Source: JAXMAZ01 sp046350115
Lineage (GTDB): Bacteria > Planctomycetota > Planctomycetia > Gemmatales > Gemmataceae
Direction of reading: 5' to 3'
Assembly: GCA_046350115.1 (NCBI GenBank)
Contig: JAXMAZ010000002.1
Span: 248,001 to 312,000, forward strand
DNA: 64,000 nt
Positions 9,142-16,716 of this stretch are shown in pieces (position 1 is the stretch's first letter; every line of letters begins with the position of its first letter). Below the pieces are notes generated by a model. The model was not told the origin of the DNA. It saw only the letters and a list, made by a program, of their open reading frames with translations, and ran no database searches. The position numbers and the translations under genes are program-made.

Positions 9142-9598
9142 AGAGCGAAGGCGGCCTCAAGCGAGACGGGCTGTTGGGGCACCGAGCGAGAATTCGCTCG
9201 GATGGTAAGCCATCTTTCGATGGCCGTCGAACTCAGTAGGGTCGGCCGAACGGACGAAAGGCGGATTTCTTCCGACTCGATGACCGCACGTAGCGATTGC
9301 GAGGGCTCGCGAGGCGAGACGGTTACTCGCATTTTCGATGGCGGGCCACCGGACGAGTGGACGGGAGGGCGAGGGGCAGGTCGGTAGCCGCTGTGGGCCG
9401 TGTTGGCAATGTGATTCGGCGAACGTCGCTGTGTTTGTGAATACCAATTCCCTGCCGGAGGGCATCCAGCGTCGTCGTGCCGTGGGACTGCCTGATGCTT
9501 GCCCGCCGCATCAGTCTGGGTATTGTCTGGGGAGCCGTCCACAGCGACGAGTCGCTCGATTGCCCCAAGAGGGGTCGAACCGCTCAACTGGAACCCCG
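9142..9598. other. Intergenic stretch between divergent genes
   Basis: 457 bases between the helicase stump and the exonuclease gene. Open frames here have no recognisable domain and are shadows of each other. The stretch must hold the promoters of both divergent units, but I see no convincing -35/-10 pair and no repeat. Confidence 0.4.
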
Positions 9599-10867
9599 AT
9601 GCCCACAGTTCGCCTTCCCGGCCCGGTTGCCGTCATCGACTTGGAAACGACGGGCCTCTTCCCTGGACGCCACGACCGGGTGATCGAGCTGGCGGCGGTG
9701 GTCGTGGGCACGAGCGGGGAGGTGGAGCGGGAGTTCGTGTCGCTCGTGAACCCAGGCCGGGACATCGGTCCTAGCCGCATCCACGGGCTGACCTCCCGCG
9801 ACTTACTCGGCGCCCCGACGTTCGCGGAGGTGGCGGCCGTGCTAGTCGAGCACCTGGACGGCAGCGTGGCCGTCGCCGCCCACAACCTTCGCTTCGACCG
9901 GCTGTTCCTGGAGAGCGAGTTCGCCCGTCTGGGGTCTGTTTTCCCCGGCTGTGAGGGGCTCTGCACGATGGAGCTCGGTTGGGGCGGGAGCCTGGCCTCG
10001 TGCTGCGAGGCCTACGGGGTGAGCTTTCCGGGCGACGCACATCACGCGCTGGCGGACGCCCGGGCGGCGGCCGACCTGCTGGTCCGCCTGTTGTCCGACC
10101 AGCCGGATGCGGTGGCCCGGCTCACGAGCGCCGCACGCATCTCCTGGCCGACATTCCCCCGCACCGACCGAGGCCCCGTCACCAGGGACCAGTCGCGGCG
10201 ACGACAGTCGGAACCGCCCACCTACCTTCAGCGGCTCCTCGGCCTCGCCCACGACCTCCCGCGGCCGACGGTCGAGGGCGGGGCGGCGCTCGCGTACGAA
10301 AACCTTCTGGACCGGGTGCTCGAGGATCGACACGTCGACGAGACGGAAGGGGAGGAGCTGGTCGCGGCCGCACAACAATGGGGCCTCGCCGGCGACCAGG
10401 TGCAGGCGGTTCACATGAACTACCTGGCTCGCCTCGCGCGTGCGGCCGCCGCCGACGGCGTGGTGACCGATGCCGAGCGGCGGGACTTGGAACTCGTCGC
10501 CCGGTTGCTCGGGGTCGATCGCGCCTCGATCACGCCGCTGCTCGACCGAGCCAGTGAGGCGTCCGCTCTGCCAGAGGGGCCGGACGGACCAGCGCTTGCC
10601 TTGGAGAGTTTGGCAGGCAAGCGGGTGTGCTTCACCGGGGAGATGCTATGCCGGTACAACGGGGCCGTCATGACTCGCGAGCTGTGCACCGAGTTCGCCA
10701 CCCGGGCCGGGCTCACCGTCGTCGATTCAGTCACCAAGAAACTCGACCTCTTGGTGGTGGCCGACCCGCACACGCAGTCGGGGAAGGCGAAGAAGGCGCG
10801 CCAGTACGGCGTCCGTGTACTGCACGAGTCGGTGTTCTGGCGGGCAGCAGGCGTGCCAGTCGAGTGA
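9599..10867 (+). CDS. DnaQ-type exonuclease with TerB-like and BRCT domains
   Basis: 422 aa from ATG 9599, chosen because the DEDDh nuclease begins right after it. Residues about 8-165 are a DnaQ-like 3'-5' exonuclease (AVIDLETTG, HNLRFDRLFLE, HHALADARAAADLL: the DE-D-Dh set). Residues about 230-320 are helical with the pattern of a TerB-like domain (RLARAAAADGVVTDAER). The end (about 340-422) is a BRCT domain (LAGKRVCFTGEM, TKKLDLLVVADPHTQSGKAKKA), as in DNA ligase LigA. The order matches known exonuclease-BRCT proteins of DNA repair. No partner gene is adjacent. Confidence 0.88.
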   Translation: MPTVRLPGPVAVIDLETTGLFPGRHDRVIELAAVVVGTSGEVEREFVSLVNPGRDIGPSRIHGLTSRDLLGAPTFAEVAAVLVEHLDGSVAVAAHNLRFDRLFLESEFARLGSVFPGCEGLCTMELGWGGSLASCCEAYGVSFPGDAHHALADARAAADLLVRLLSDQPDAVARLTSAARISWPTFPRTDRGPVTRDQSRRRQSEPPTYLQRLLGLAHDLPRPTVEGGAALAYENLLDRVLEDRHVDETEGEELVAAAQQWGLAGDQVQAVHMNYLARLARAAAADGVVTDAERRDLELVARLLGVDRASITPLLDRASEASALPEGPDGPALALESLAGKRVCFTGEMLCRYNGAVMTRELCTEFATRAGLTVVDSVTKKLDLLVVADPHTQSGKAKKARQYGVRVLHESVFWRAAGVPVE

Positions 10868-11200
10868 GAGACGGTTGCTGGTCAACATCCATCGGTCAGC
10901 GTCGGTCCCTGGGTGCGTGGGCAATCTTGATCTCGGCGTCGTGACCGTCCACCGAGCCGCACCGGGGCAGCAGGCAATTGGGAGGCTGGACGGGTCGACG
11001 TGGTCGTCATCGGCGGGGGTGTTGGCCGCCTTGGCCTGTCGGGCGAACCCGTCGGCCGCCCGGCCCAGGGTCTGGAGGTCCGCCACCCGGGCGGCATCAG
11101 CGACCACCTCGGCAGGCGGAGGACGAGTCGTCGGAGTCATTGCCGGCGGGTCGCCCGCGAGTGGGTCGCGCCCGCCCGGCGTTAGGGGCGGAGGGTTCAC
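10727..11200 (-). CDS. Hypothetical protein coupled to the 77-aa gene
   Basis: Frame of 157 codons starting with GTG at 11200, whose GTGA overlaps the stop of the upstream 77-aa gene; an internal ATG at 11140 gives MTPTTRPPPAEVVADAAR. Only the first 70 or so residues look like protein; the rest runs antisense through the end of the exonuclease gene and is probably a decayed tail. The MTxxTRxxPAE-like start resembles that of the 45-aa ORF at 11478-11615, which occupies the same relative place after another member of the same upstream family. Function unknown. Confidence 0.35.
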   Translation of the reverse strand: MNPPPLTPGGRDPLAGDPPAMTPTTRPPPAEVVADAARVADLQTLGRAADGFARQAKAANTPADDDHVDPSSLPIACCPGAARWTVTTPRSRLPTHPGTDADRWMLTSNRLSLDWHACCPPEHRLVQYTDAVLARLLRLPRLRVRVGHHQEVEFLGD

Positions 11201-11430
11201 TGTGGCCGGCGGCCAGGGTCAGAGGCCGCATCCTCGGCCGTCGGGTCGGTGGTGTTGGCCGTCAGCACCCGGAGCAGGTGGTTGTAATCACCGGCCGTAG
11301 CCTCGGCGAACACGGCCTTGATTTCCTCGTCGGACCATCCCTGAAACTTGGCGGCCCGCCGGAACGTTCCGAGGAGGCTGAATGCGTTCCCGTCCAACCC
11401 CTCCAACCGCAACCGCACCTTCTCGTCCAT
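11197..11430 (-). CDS. Small 'LLGAFRRA' family protein, copy 1
   Basis: 77 aa, MDEKVRLRLEGLDGNAFSLL then GTFRRAAKFQGWSDEEI and AGDYNHLLRVL. The gene is complete with an ATG and TGA. I know proteins of this type as short unannotated ORFs of plasmids, phages and integrative elements, with no assigned function. Two further relatives follow upstream on the same strand (11612-11938 and a fragment near 12390), so this is a local family expansion. The stop overlaps the next start (GTGA). Confidence 0.6.
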   Translation of the reverse strand: MDEKVRLRLEGLDGNAFSLLGTFRRAAKFQGWSDEEIKAVFAEATAGDYNHLLRVLTANTTDPTAEDAASDPGRRPQ

Positions 11431-11477
11431 AGTCCTCCTTCGTCCGACTGCCTAGTCAGATCACCGGCTCAAACCAT

Positions 11478-11615
11478 CTACCTCTGTAGCCCATTTGACA
11501 ACGCCAACCGCCCCAGCGTACCACACCCCAAGGTGTGAAGTACACCGCTTACAGTTGCGTCCGGAACGTCCTCGGCGGGCGTAGCGCGAGTCGTCTGGGC
11601 TGGCGGGGTCGTCAT
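11478..11615 (-). CDS. 45-aa hypothetical ORF
   Basis: Short ORF MTTPPAQTTRATPAEDVPDA ending LALSNGLQR. Its ATG overlaps the stop of the 108-aa gene (ATGA), the same arrangement as the pair at 11.2 kb. No domain is recognisable. Small size and proline-threonine-rich start make it uncertain; the repeated coupling pattern is the main support. Confidence 0.3.
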   Translation of the reverse strand: MTTPPAQTTRATPAEDVPDATVSGVLHTLGCGTLGRLALSNGLQR

Positions 11616-11938
11616 CGGCCGGACCTCCGAGAGCGTGTCTCGCCCGGCTTGCGGACGCGACGGGCGGTACCGGCACACTTGGCGTCCGAGGTAACGGAGT
11701 CGAGCCAGGCCAGGTCGCCCGGCCACCGGCCGTCCGGGTCGACGACGTGCCAGGCCAGGGTGCGGAAGAGATGGGCGAAGTCCGCCCGGACGGCCTCCAC
11801 GAGGACCGCGTCGACCTCCGCCTTCGACCACCCGGCCGCGCCGGCGGCCCGGCGGAATGCCCCGAGTAGGCCGAAGGCGTCGGCGTCCACCCACCTGGCC
11901 CGCTCCCGAAGCCGGAACGCGAACCGGCCGCCAGTCAT
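11612..11938 (-). CDS. Small 'LLGAFRRA' family protein, copy 2
   Basis: 108 aa from ATG 11938, which overlaps the stop of the 141-aa upstream gene (ATGA). Residues 1-60 align with copy 1: RFAFRLRERARWVDADAF, GLLGAFRRAAGAAGWSKAEVD, RADFAHLFRTL. A basic tail follows (RRVRKPGETRSRRSGR). Function unknown; likely co-expressed with the genes on both sides. Confidence 0.55.
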   Translation of the reverse strand: MTGGRFAFRLRERARWVDADAFGLLGAFRRAAGAAGWSKAEVDAVLVEAVRADFAHLFRTLAWHVVDPDGRWPGDLAWLDSVTSDAKCAGTARRVRKPGETRSRRSGR

Positions 11939-12360
11939 CGGTCCCCCTCGGACCACTCGGGCCGTGGGTCCGGTCGGTCGAAGTTGATCCAGAACGGGTC
12001 GGCGGCGTAGTCGAGGAACGCCGCCCGGTCGGCGTCGTCCCACTGGAGCAGGGCGTACACCGCGTCGAACGGGCCGACCGACCACCGATACCGGCTGTTC
12101 CAGACGTTGAGGATGAGGGCGACCGCGTACCGGGCCTCGAACGACCGGGCCGGGTCGAGGCCCCAGAGGTCAAAGCTGCGGGGGTGCCAGGGGTCCAGGC
12201 CGCGGGCGTCCGTCAGGCATGGGAACGACCGGGCCAGCCCGGTGATGGCGCCGACCGCCGTGTCGAGGGTCACTCCGCTCTCGGGGGCCAGCAAGCGATG
12301 GTCAGCGACGGGGCGTGTGCAGTCGCGCGACCGGCGCTTGGCCGGGGGTTTCTTGGTCAT
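11935..12360 (-). CDS. Hypothetical protein, 141 aa
   Basis: Starts at ATG 12360 (MTKKPPAKRRSRD). The body contains FDLWGLDPARSFEARYAVAL, LNVWNSRYRWSVGPFDA and a tryptophan-rich end (DYAADPFWINFDRPDPRPEW). Similar short proteins occur in planctomycetes without a known role, to my recollection. The frame is open further upstream into a fragment of the LLGAFRRA family, so an alternative fused product from 12465 exists. It is coupled to copy 2 by an ATGA overlap. Confidence 0.5.
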   Translation of the reverse strand: MTKKPPAKRRSRDCTRPVADHRLLAPESGVTLDTAVGAITGLARSFPCLTDARGLDPWHPRSFDLWGLDPARSFEARYAVALILNVWNSRYRWSVGPFDAVYALLQWDDADRAAFLDYAADPFWINFDRPDPRPEWSEGDR

Positions 12361-12390
12361 ACCCGGCCAGAGTATCATGACCCGTTTGGC

Positions 12391-12484
12391 CGCGCCAGTC
12401 GCCCGGCGGAACGCCCCGAGCAAGCCGAAGGCGTCGGTATCCACCCACTCGGTCCGGTTCCGCAACCGGAAGTCGAAGCGACGC
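12391..12484 (-). pseudogene. Fragment of 'LLGAFRRA' family, copy 3
   Basis: The translation DFRLRNRTEWVDTDAF then GLLGAFRRATGAA matches copy 2 almost residue for residue and then breaks off after about 31 residues. It shares the frame of the downstream 141-aa gene. It looks like the left-over of a tandem duplication of the copy-2 module. Confidence 0.5.
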
Positions 12485-12487
12485 GGG

Positions 12488-12820
12488 TCACCGCTCGGAC
12501 TCCTCCCGCTCGGCGAGTAGGGCGGCCAGCAGGAGGCCGTCCGGGTCGGCCGGACGGGGGGCGGTGAAGAAGTCAGGCGGCAGGGGAGCGATAGGCGGTC
12601 GGGCCAGCCCGCGGGCGACGAGGGTCGCCACCACCCCCGCCGGGTCGTCGGCCGGGGACACCGGGTCGATCCGCGCGACCGGTTTGCCGCGCTCGGTGGC
12701 GATCACGGTCGCCCCGGCCCGCACCCGGCCCATCCAGTGCGACAACCTGGCCTTCAGCCGGTGGACGGGAACGGCGTTGCGTGTGTCCGGAGTTCGGGTT
12801 TTGGGTGTCTTGCGTGCCAT
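12488..12820 (-). CDS. Phd/YefM-type antitoxin without adjacent toxin
   Basis: 110 aa from ATG 12820. After a basic start (MARKTPKTRTP) comes VPVHRLKARLSHWMGRVRAG then ATVIATERGKPVARIDPV, the Phd/YefM DNA-binding fold. The C-terminus (LLLAALLAEREESER) would be the toxin-binding helix. No PIN, RelE or Doc gene lies on either side, so it is an orphan antitoxin, or its toxin gene was replaced by the copy-3 fragment that begins right at its stop. Confidence 0.7.
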   Translation of the reverse strand: MARKTPKTRTPDTRNAVPVHRLKARLSHWMGRVRAGATVIATERGKPVARIDPVSPADDPAGVVATLVARGLARPPIAPLPPDFFTAPRPADPDGLLLAALLAEREESER

Positions 12821-12936
12821 TCCGGCCGAGCGTACCACAGCTCGCTCGGCTGCGCGAGCGACCTCGACGGCCATCGTTCACACGCCGTTATTCTGACTTC
12901 CGATAATGGATGCTTATCGGAAGAGGGAGGGCCGGA

Positions 12937-13371
12937 TTACCCAGCAAAACGCCCTCGTCGTCCTCGGGCTCCACAGACTGGCGAACGGTGTGGATCGGCC
13001 GGGCATACGAACACCATGGGCGGGGCGTGGGGGAGAAGGAGTTCCGAGTTCGCGGTGTCCGGGATGGAGCGAAAGAGCGGCTCCTGCTCGAGGAACGGGA
13101 GGAGGAAGAACTGGACCGACCCCCGCCGCTTGGCGGGCGGCGGGAACGCGTTGCCGCAGGCCGGCAGCTTCAGGTGGGCGTCGTGGCAGGCGTGGGTCGC
13201 GAGGCCCACCTGCTTCAAATTGTTCGCACAGTGGGCGAAGGCGGCCGCCGCCCGGACCTTCTGGACTCCGGGGAGGAGGAGGCCCATGAGGACCGCGATG
13301 ATGGCGAGCGTGACCAGCAGTTCGATGAGCGTGAAGGCGGGAGATAGACGCTTCTTTGGCGAACGGCTCAC
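12937..13371 (-). pseudogene. Truncated DUF1559-type pseudopilin
   Basis: From GTG 13371 (VSRSPKKRLSP) the protein has a type IV pilin-like prepilin signal, AFTLIELLVTLAIIAVLMGLL, with Glu after the cut site, then the DUF1559 pattern VQKVRAAAAFAHCANNLKQ and HDAHLKLPACGNAFPP. Family members run about 300 aa or more; this one ends at about 145 residues with unrelated sequence after FVCPADP, so the C-terminal domain is missing. DUF1559 proteins are abundant in planctomycetes and are thought to be exported pilin-like proteins. Confidence 0.75.
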
Positions 13372-13395
13372 GGTGGGCGCCCCGTTACCGTACAA

Positions 13396-13742
13396 AACAA
13401 ACGAGTGGTGGCCTTGGCCTGGGCTCTCGCGGTCACATCCTTGCCCCTATCCCAGTCAACCGCCAGTGGAAAATGTCTCCTGGTGGTCGATTCTTTCACA
13501 AATACCCCACATTGCCCGAGCCGGTCGCTGTAAAGCTCCGCTCGACTCACGGTTCGCGGTTGTGTCCCATTAAGCAATGGGACCACCGTATCGCTCGACG
13601 CGATCTTGAGCTGCGGCCGAGAGCCCGCCTCCCCCAAGTCTGGGAACCGGGCGGAGGGCGTAGTTCACACATACGCGGACTCGTGCGTTAGGGCGCGGCG
13701 TTCGCCGCCCCGCTCTTTCGATGCCTCCCGGCCGATCGCCGG
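13396..13742. other. Intergenic stretch
   Basis: About 350 bases between the pseudopilin fragment and the cytochrome gene. No ORF with recognisable features and no clear repeat. It may hold decayed 3' sequence and a terminator for the cytochrome operon, but I cannot point to one. Confidence 0.35.
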
Positions 13743-16676
13743 CTACCGGCCGTCCGGCCGCCGCTGCCGTGCCGCCTTCAGGTACTCGATGAGTTCCAGC
13801 CGCTCCGCGTCCGAGAGCCGCCGGCCCTTCGGGTACTCGTGGCCGGCGTTCGAGTTGCCCGGCTTCGTCGTGTCGAACACAAACCGCCCGGCCGATTTCA
13901 CCCCCACCCTCACCGGGTCGAACTCCCGGTCCCCGAGGTTAAACGTTCTCGGCCGCTCGGCGGCCGGCAGAAGCAGCTCCCAGAGCGTCGGCACCGACCC
14001 GTTGTGGAGGTATGGTGCGGTGGCCCACACCCCGTCGAGCGGGGTGGCCCCGTACCCGCCCCGGACCGCCCACTCGTTCTCCTTCCCGAGCGTGGCCGAC
14101 TGGCGGGCCTGGGGCGACACCTTGGCGGTGGCAAAGAAGGCGTCGATGAGGGCGTTTGAGCGGGCCCGCAGGAGGGCCATCCGCCCGTCCGCCCCGCGGA
14201 ACCGATCGAGGAGCAGCGGGTCGGTGCCGACCTCCCCCTGGGGGACCACAACCGTCTTAAAGAGGGGGAGACCGCCGGCTGTGGCCGGGGTCGTGTCCCA
14301 GTTGTGGCAGGATGCGCAGTGCTCCCGGTAGAGCCGCCGGCCGCGGTCTGCCCGGTCCCGGTCGATCCGCCCAAACGCCTCCTCGGGCCAGGGCGGCGGG
14401 GCGAGATCCCGGAGCCACTCCTCGATTGCGAACAGGTTCGGGAAGTGGAGGTTTCTGACCGCGTCCGGCTGCGGAGGGTTGGCCGGGTTCGCGGCCCCGG
14501 TCCGGGCGGGTCCCGGGACGAAGCTCGTACTCAACGCCTGGACGGCGTTTCGGGCGAGCGGCGAGCGGATGGCTACCGCGTACTGGACCGCGTCCCGCCA
14601 CGGCCCGTGCCAGAGGGACGGGTAGCTGACCGGCACATCCGCCACGACGGTCGGCACCCCGCCCGGGGCAGACGGCTGGGCCGCGTAGCCGGAGAGGACG
14701 AGATTCACCGCCCCGAGGTTCAGGGCGTCGAGCCGGTAGGGGCCGTGTTCGAGTGGAAGTAACGAGGCGGAGCCGAGGGCCAGAAACTGACCGGCCCGGG
14801 CGGCGACCTCGGTGAGCTCGGCCTTGAGCTTCGCCTCGTCCCCGCCGACCGCCGCAGCGAAGGCCATGAACTTCCCGGCATCCCGGCTCACTTCGACCAG
14901 CCGGCCGTAGAGCGATTTCACGAGCCCCACATAGTCCAGCGGGCTCGACCCGCCGGGCACTCGGACCACCCGTCCGCCGTGCCTGAGCTCCCCGGTGTGG
15001 CAGAGGGCGCAGGTGATCCCGAGCCACGGCCGGTCGTACCGCTGGTCGACCGCGAACCCGACCGGGAGCCCGTCCGGGTTGAGGTCCGGGGTCCGGTCGT
15101 CGGGCAGCACCCCGAACTCCTTCACGAGCTCGAAGAGGCTCTCCTTCTTTTCCAGCCGGGCCAGGGCGACCGCCCACGAAAGGGGTATGAGGAAGGTGCC
15201 CTCCGAGGCGTGGTAGAACCGCTGGGTGAGCTCCCGCCCCCACCCCTGGTCGGGGTGGACGAGGCCCGCCCCCCACACCGGGTCCGGCTGCCCGAGGTGG
15301 ACGCGGTTCACGAACGCGACGCAGTCGGCGGTCTCGTTCGCCGCCCGCTGGTTGACCGTCGCCCGGGGGCCGGTCGGGGTCGGGAACCAGCCGAAGGTGC
15401 GGACGTTCCACCGGGTGTCCGGGAGGACCGCCGGATCGACCCCGGATACCCCGGTCAGCCGGCGGTAGCGGAACGGACTGTCCGGCAGCTTCAAGTCCTT
15501 CCGGCGGGTGCTCTCCGTGTGGCAGCTCACGCAGTCGGTGTTGAAAAAGTGGGCCACCTCCGGATTCGCAACGAGGTCCGGGATGTCCCGGTTCCGAAGC
15601 GGGGGCTCGGTGGCTGGGTCGAAGAGGGCTGCTCCGTCGGCCCCCACCCCCACTAGGGCCGTGGCGTCCAGCTCGACGTTCGGGGCAAAGAGGGCCGCGG
15701 TCGCGACCCCGCGGCGGTCGGCCGGCGGGGTCCGAAGGAAGTTGCTCACGGGGTTCCGGTTGGTCGGCTGTGGCGCCGGAACGACCGCCGGCTGGCCGTC
15801 CGCGAAGCTCAGCATCTCGGCGGACTTAAACCCCAGGGCGGGGATCGGGGCCGGCCCCCATGTTCCGTCCGGCTTCTTCGCGGCGGCCACGAACACCCAG
15901 GGCTCCGGGTTCGGGTGCGGGAGCCCCATCATGGCCATGGCCGTCAGGTTCTTCTCGGCCGCGTGGCGGGTGAGAAAGGCGAGGAGCTTCCGCCCGAACT
16001 CGGCCGCCTGGGGGACGCCGCCCTTAAGCCCCGGGTGGACGCCGAGCGGAACCCGATCGGTGTCCACCCCCTGCCCTTTGAGCCACCCCTTGAGCTCGAG
16101 CAGATCCTTTAAGACCTCGTTGAACCGGGCGAGGTCCGGGACGTTCACCGGCAGAAACCCTTCTTCTGCCTTTTCCGGCGCGAGGACGAAGTTGAAGACC
16201 AGGTGGGCCGTGACGTCATGCACCTGAGGACCGCCCCCGGCATCGGTCACCGGTTGGAGGACGAGTCGGAGTTGGGGAGCCCGCCCGAACTTGGCCACGA
16301 TGGCCGAATGCCCGCCCGGGGCGCCCGGGTCGACCCGGAAACCGGTCACCTTCCAGCTGGCCCTATCGCGGAGCGGCTCGGGGAGGACGATCCGCCGGAC
16401 CTGGCCGTTCGGGTGGGTGACGGCCGCGGCCGGGTCTTTGGTGACGAACTCGACCATGCGTTCGAAGGCGGCTTTCGGCCAGAGCCCCTCCCCGGCGGTC
16501 GCCGAGATGAGGGCGTTGGCCTGGTCCAGGGTGGCGGGCGGCGGGAAGAGGACCGACAGATCGCACACGTCGACCCGACGAGCGGGGCCGGGAACAAGGG
16601 GTTTAGGCTCTTGGCCCCAAGCCGCCGAAGCAGCGAGACCTGCGACGAGAAACATAAACAGAAGCCGTCCCATCAC
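13743..16676 (-). CDS. RoxA-like multi-haem cytochrome c oxidoreductase
   Basis: 977 aa with a signal peptide (MMGRLLFMFLVAGLAASAAWG), so exported. Three haem-binding CxxCH motifs are visible: CVSCH near residue 382, CALCH near 555 and CASCH near 788. The C-terminal APYLHNGSVPTLWELL is typical of di-haem peroxidase/RoxA (rubber oxygenase)-type proteins and thiol oxidoreductase relatives. The predicted role is a periplasmic redox enzyme acting on an unknown, perhaps hydrophobic, substrate. The gene follows the patatin-like gene by 40 bases on the same strand, so the two probably form an operon. Three haems instead of the usual two is notable. MMGR gives two possible starts. Confidence 0.85.
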   Translation of the reverse strand: MMGRLLFMFLVAGLAASAAWGQEPKPLVPGPARRVDVCDLSVLFPPPATLDQANALISATAGEGLWPKAAFERMVEFVTKDPAAAVTHPNGQVRRIVLPEPLRDRASWKVTGFRVDPGAPGGHSAIVAKFGRAPQLRLVLQPVTDAGGGPQVHDVTAHLVFNFVLAPEKAEEGFLPVNVPDLARFNEVLKDLLELKGWLKGQGVDTDRVPLGVHPGLKGGVPQAAEFGRKLLAFLTRHAAEKNLTAMAMMGLPHPNPEPWVFVAAAKKPDGTWGPAPIPALGFKSAEMLSFADGQPAVVPAPQPTNRNPVSNFLRTPPADRRGVATAALFAPNVELDATALVGVGADGAALFDPATEPPLRNRDIPDLVANPEVAHFFNTDCVSCHTESTRRKDLKLPDSPFRYRRLTGVSGVDPAVLPDTRWNVRTFGWFPTPTGPRATVNQRAANETADCVAFVNRVHLGQPDPVWGAGLVHPDQGWGRELTQRFYHASEGTFLIPLSWAVALARLEKKESLFELVKEFGVLPDDRTPDLNPDGLPVGFAVDQRYDRPWLGITCALCHTGELRHGGRVVRVPGGSSPLDYVGLVKSLYGRLVEVSRDAGKFMAFAAAVGGDEAKLKAELTEVAARAGQFLALGSASLLPLEHGPYRLDALNLGAVNLVLSGYAAQPSAPGGVPTVVADVPVSYPSLWHGPWRDAVQYAVAIRSPLARNAVQALSTSFVPGPARTGAANPANPPQPDAVRNLHFPNLFAIEEWLRDLAPPPWPEEAFGRIDRDRADRGRRLYREHCASCHNWDTTPATAGGLPLFKTVVVPQGEVGTDPLLLDRFRGADGRMALLRARSNALIDAFFATAKVSPQARQSATLGKENEWAVRGGYGATPLDGVWATAPYLHNGSVPTLWELLLPAAERPRTFNLGDREFDPVRVGVKSAGRFVFDTTKPGNSNAGHEYPKGRRLSDAERLELIEYLKAARQRRPDGR

Positions 16677-16716
16677 TTGCCCTCCGGCCTACGGATGACG
16701 TTTTCGATGCTCCCGC

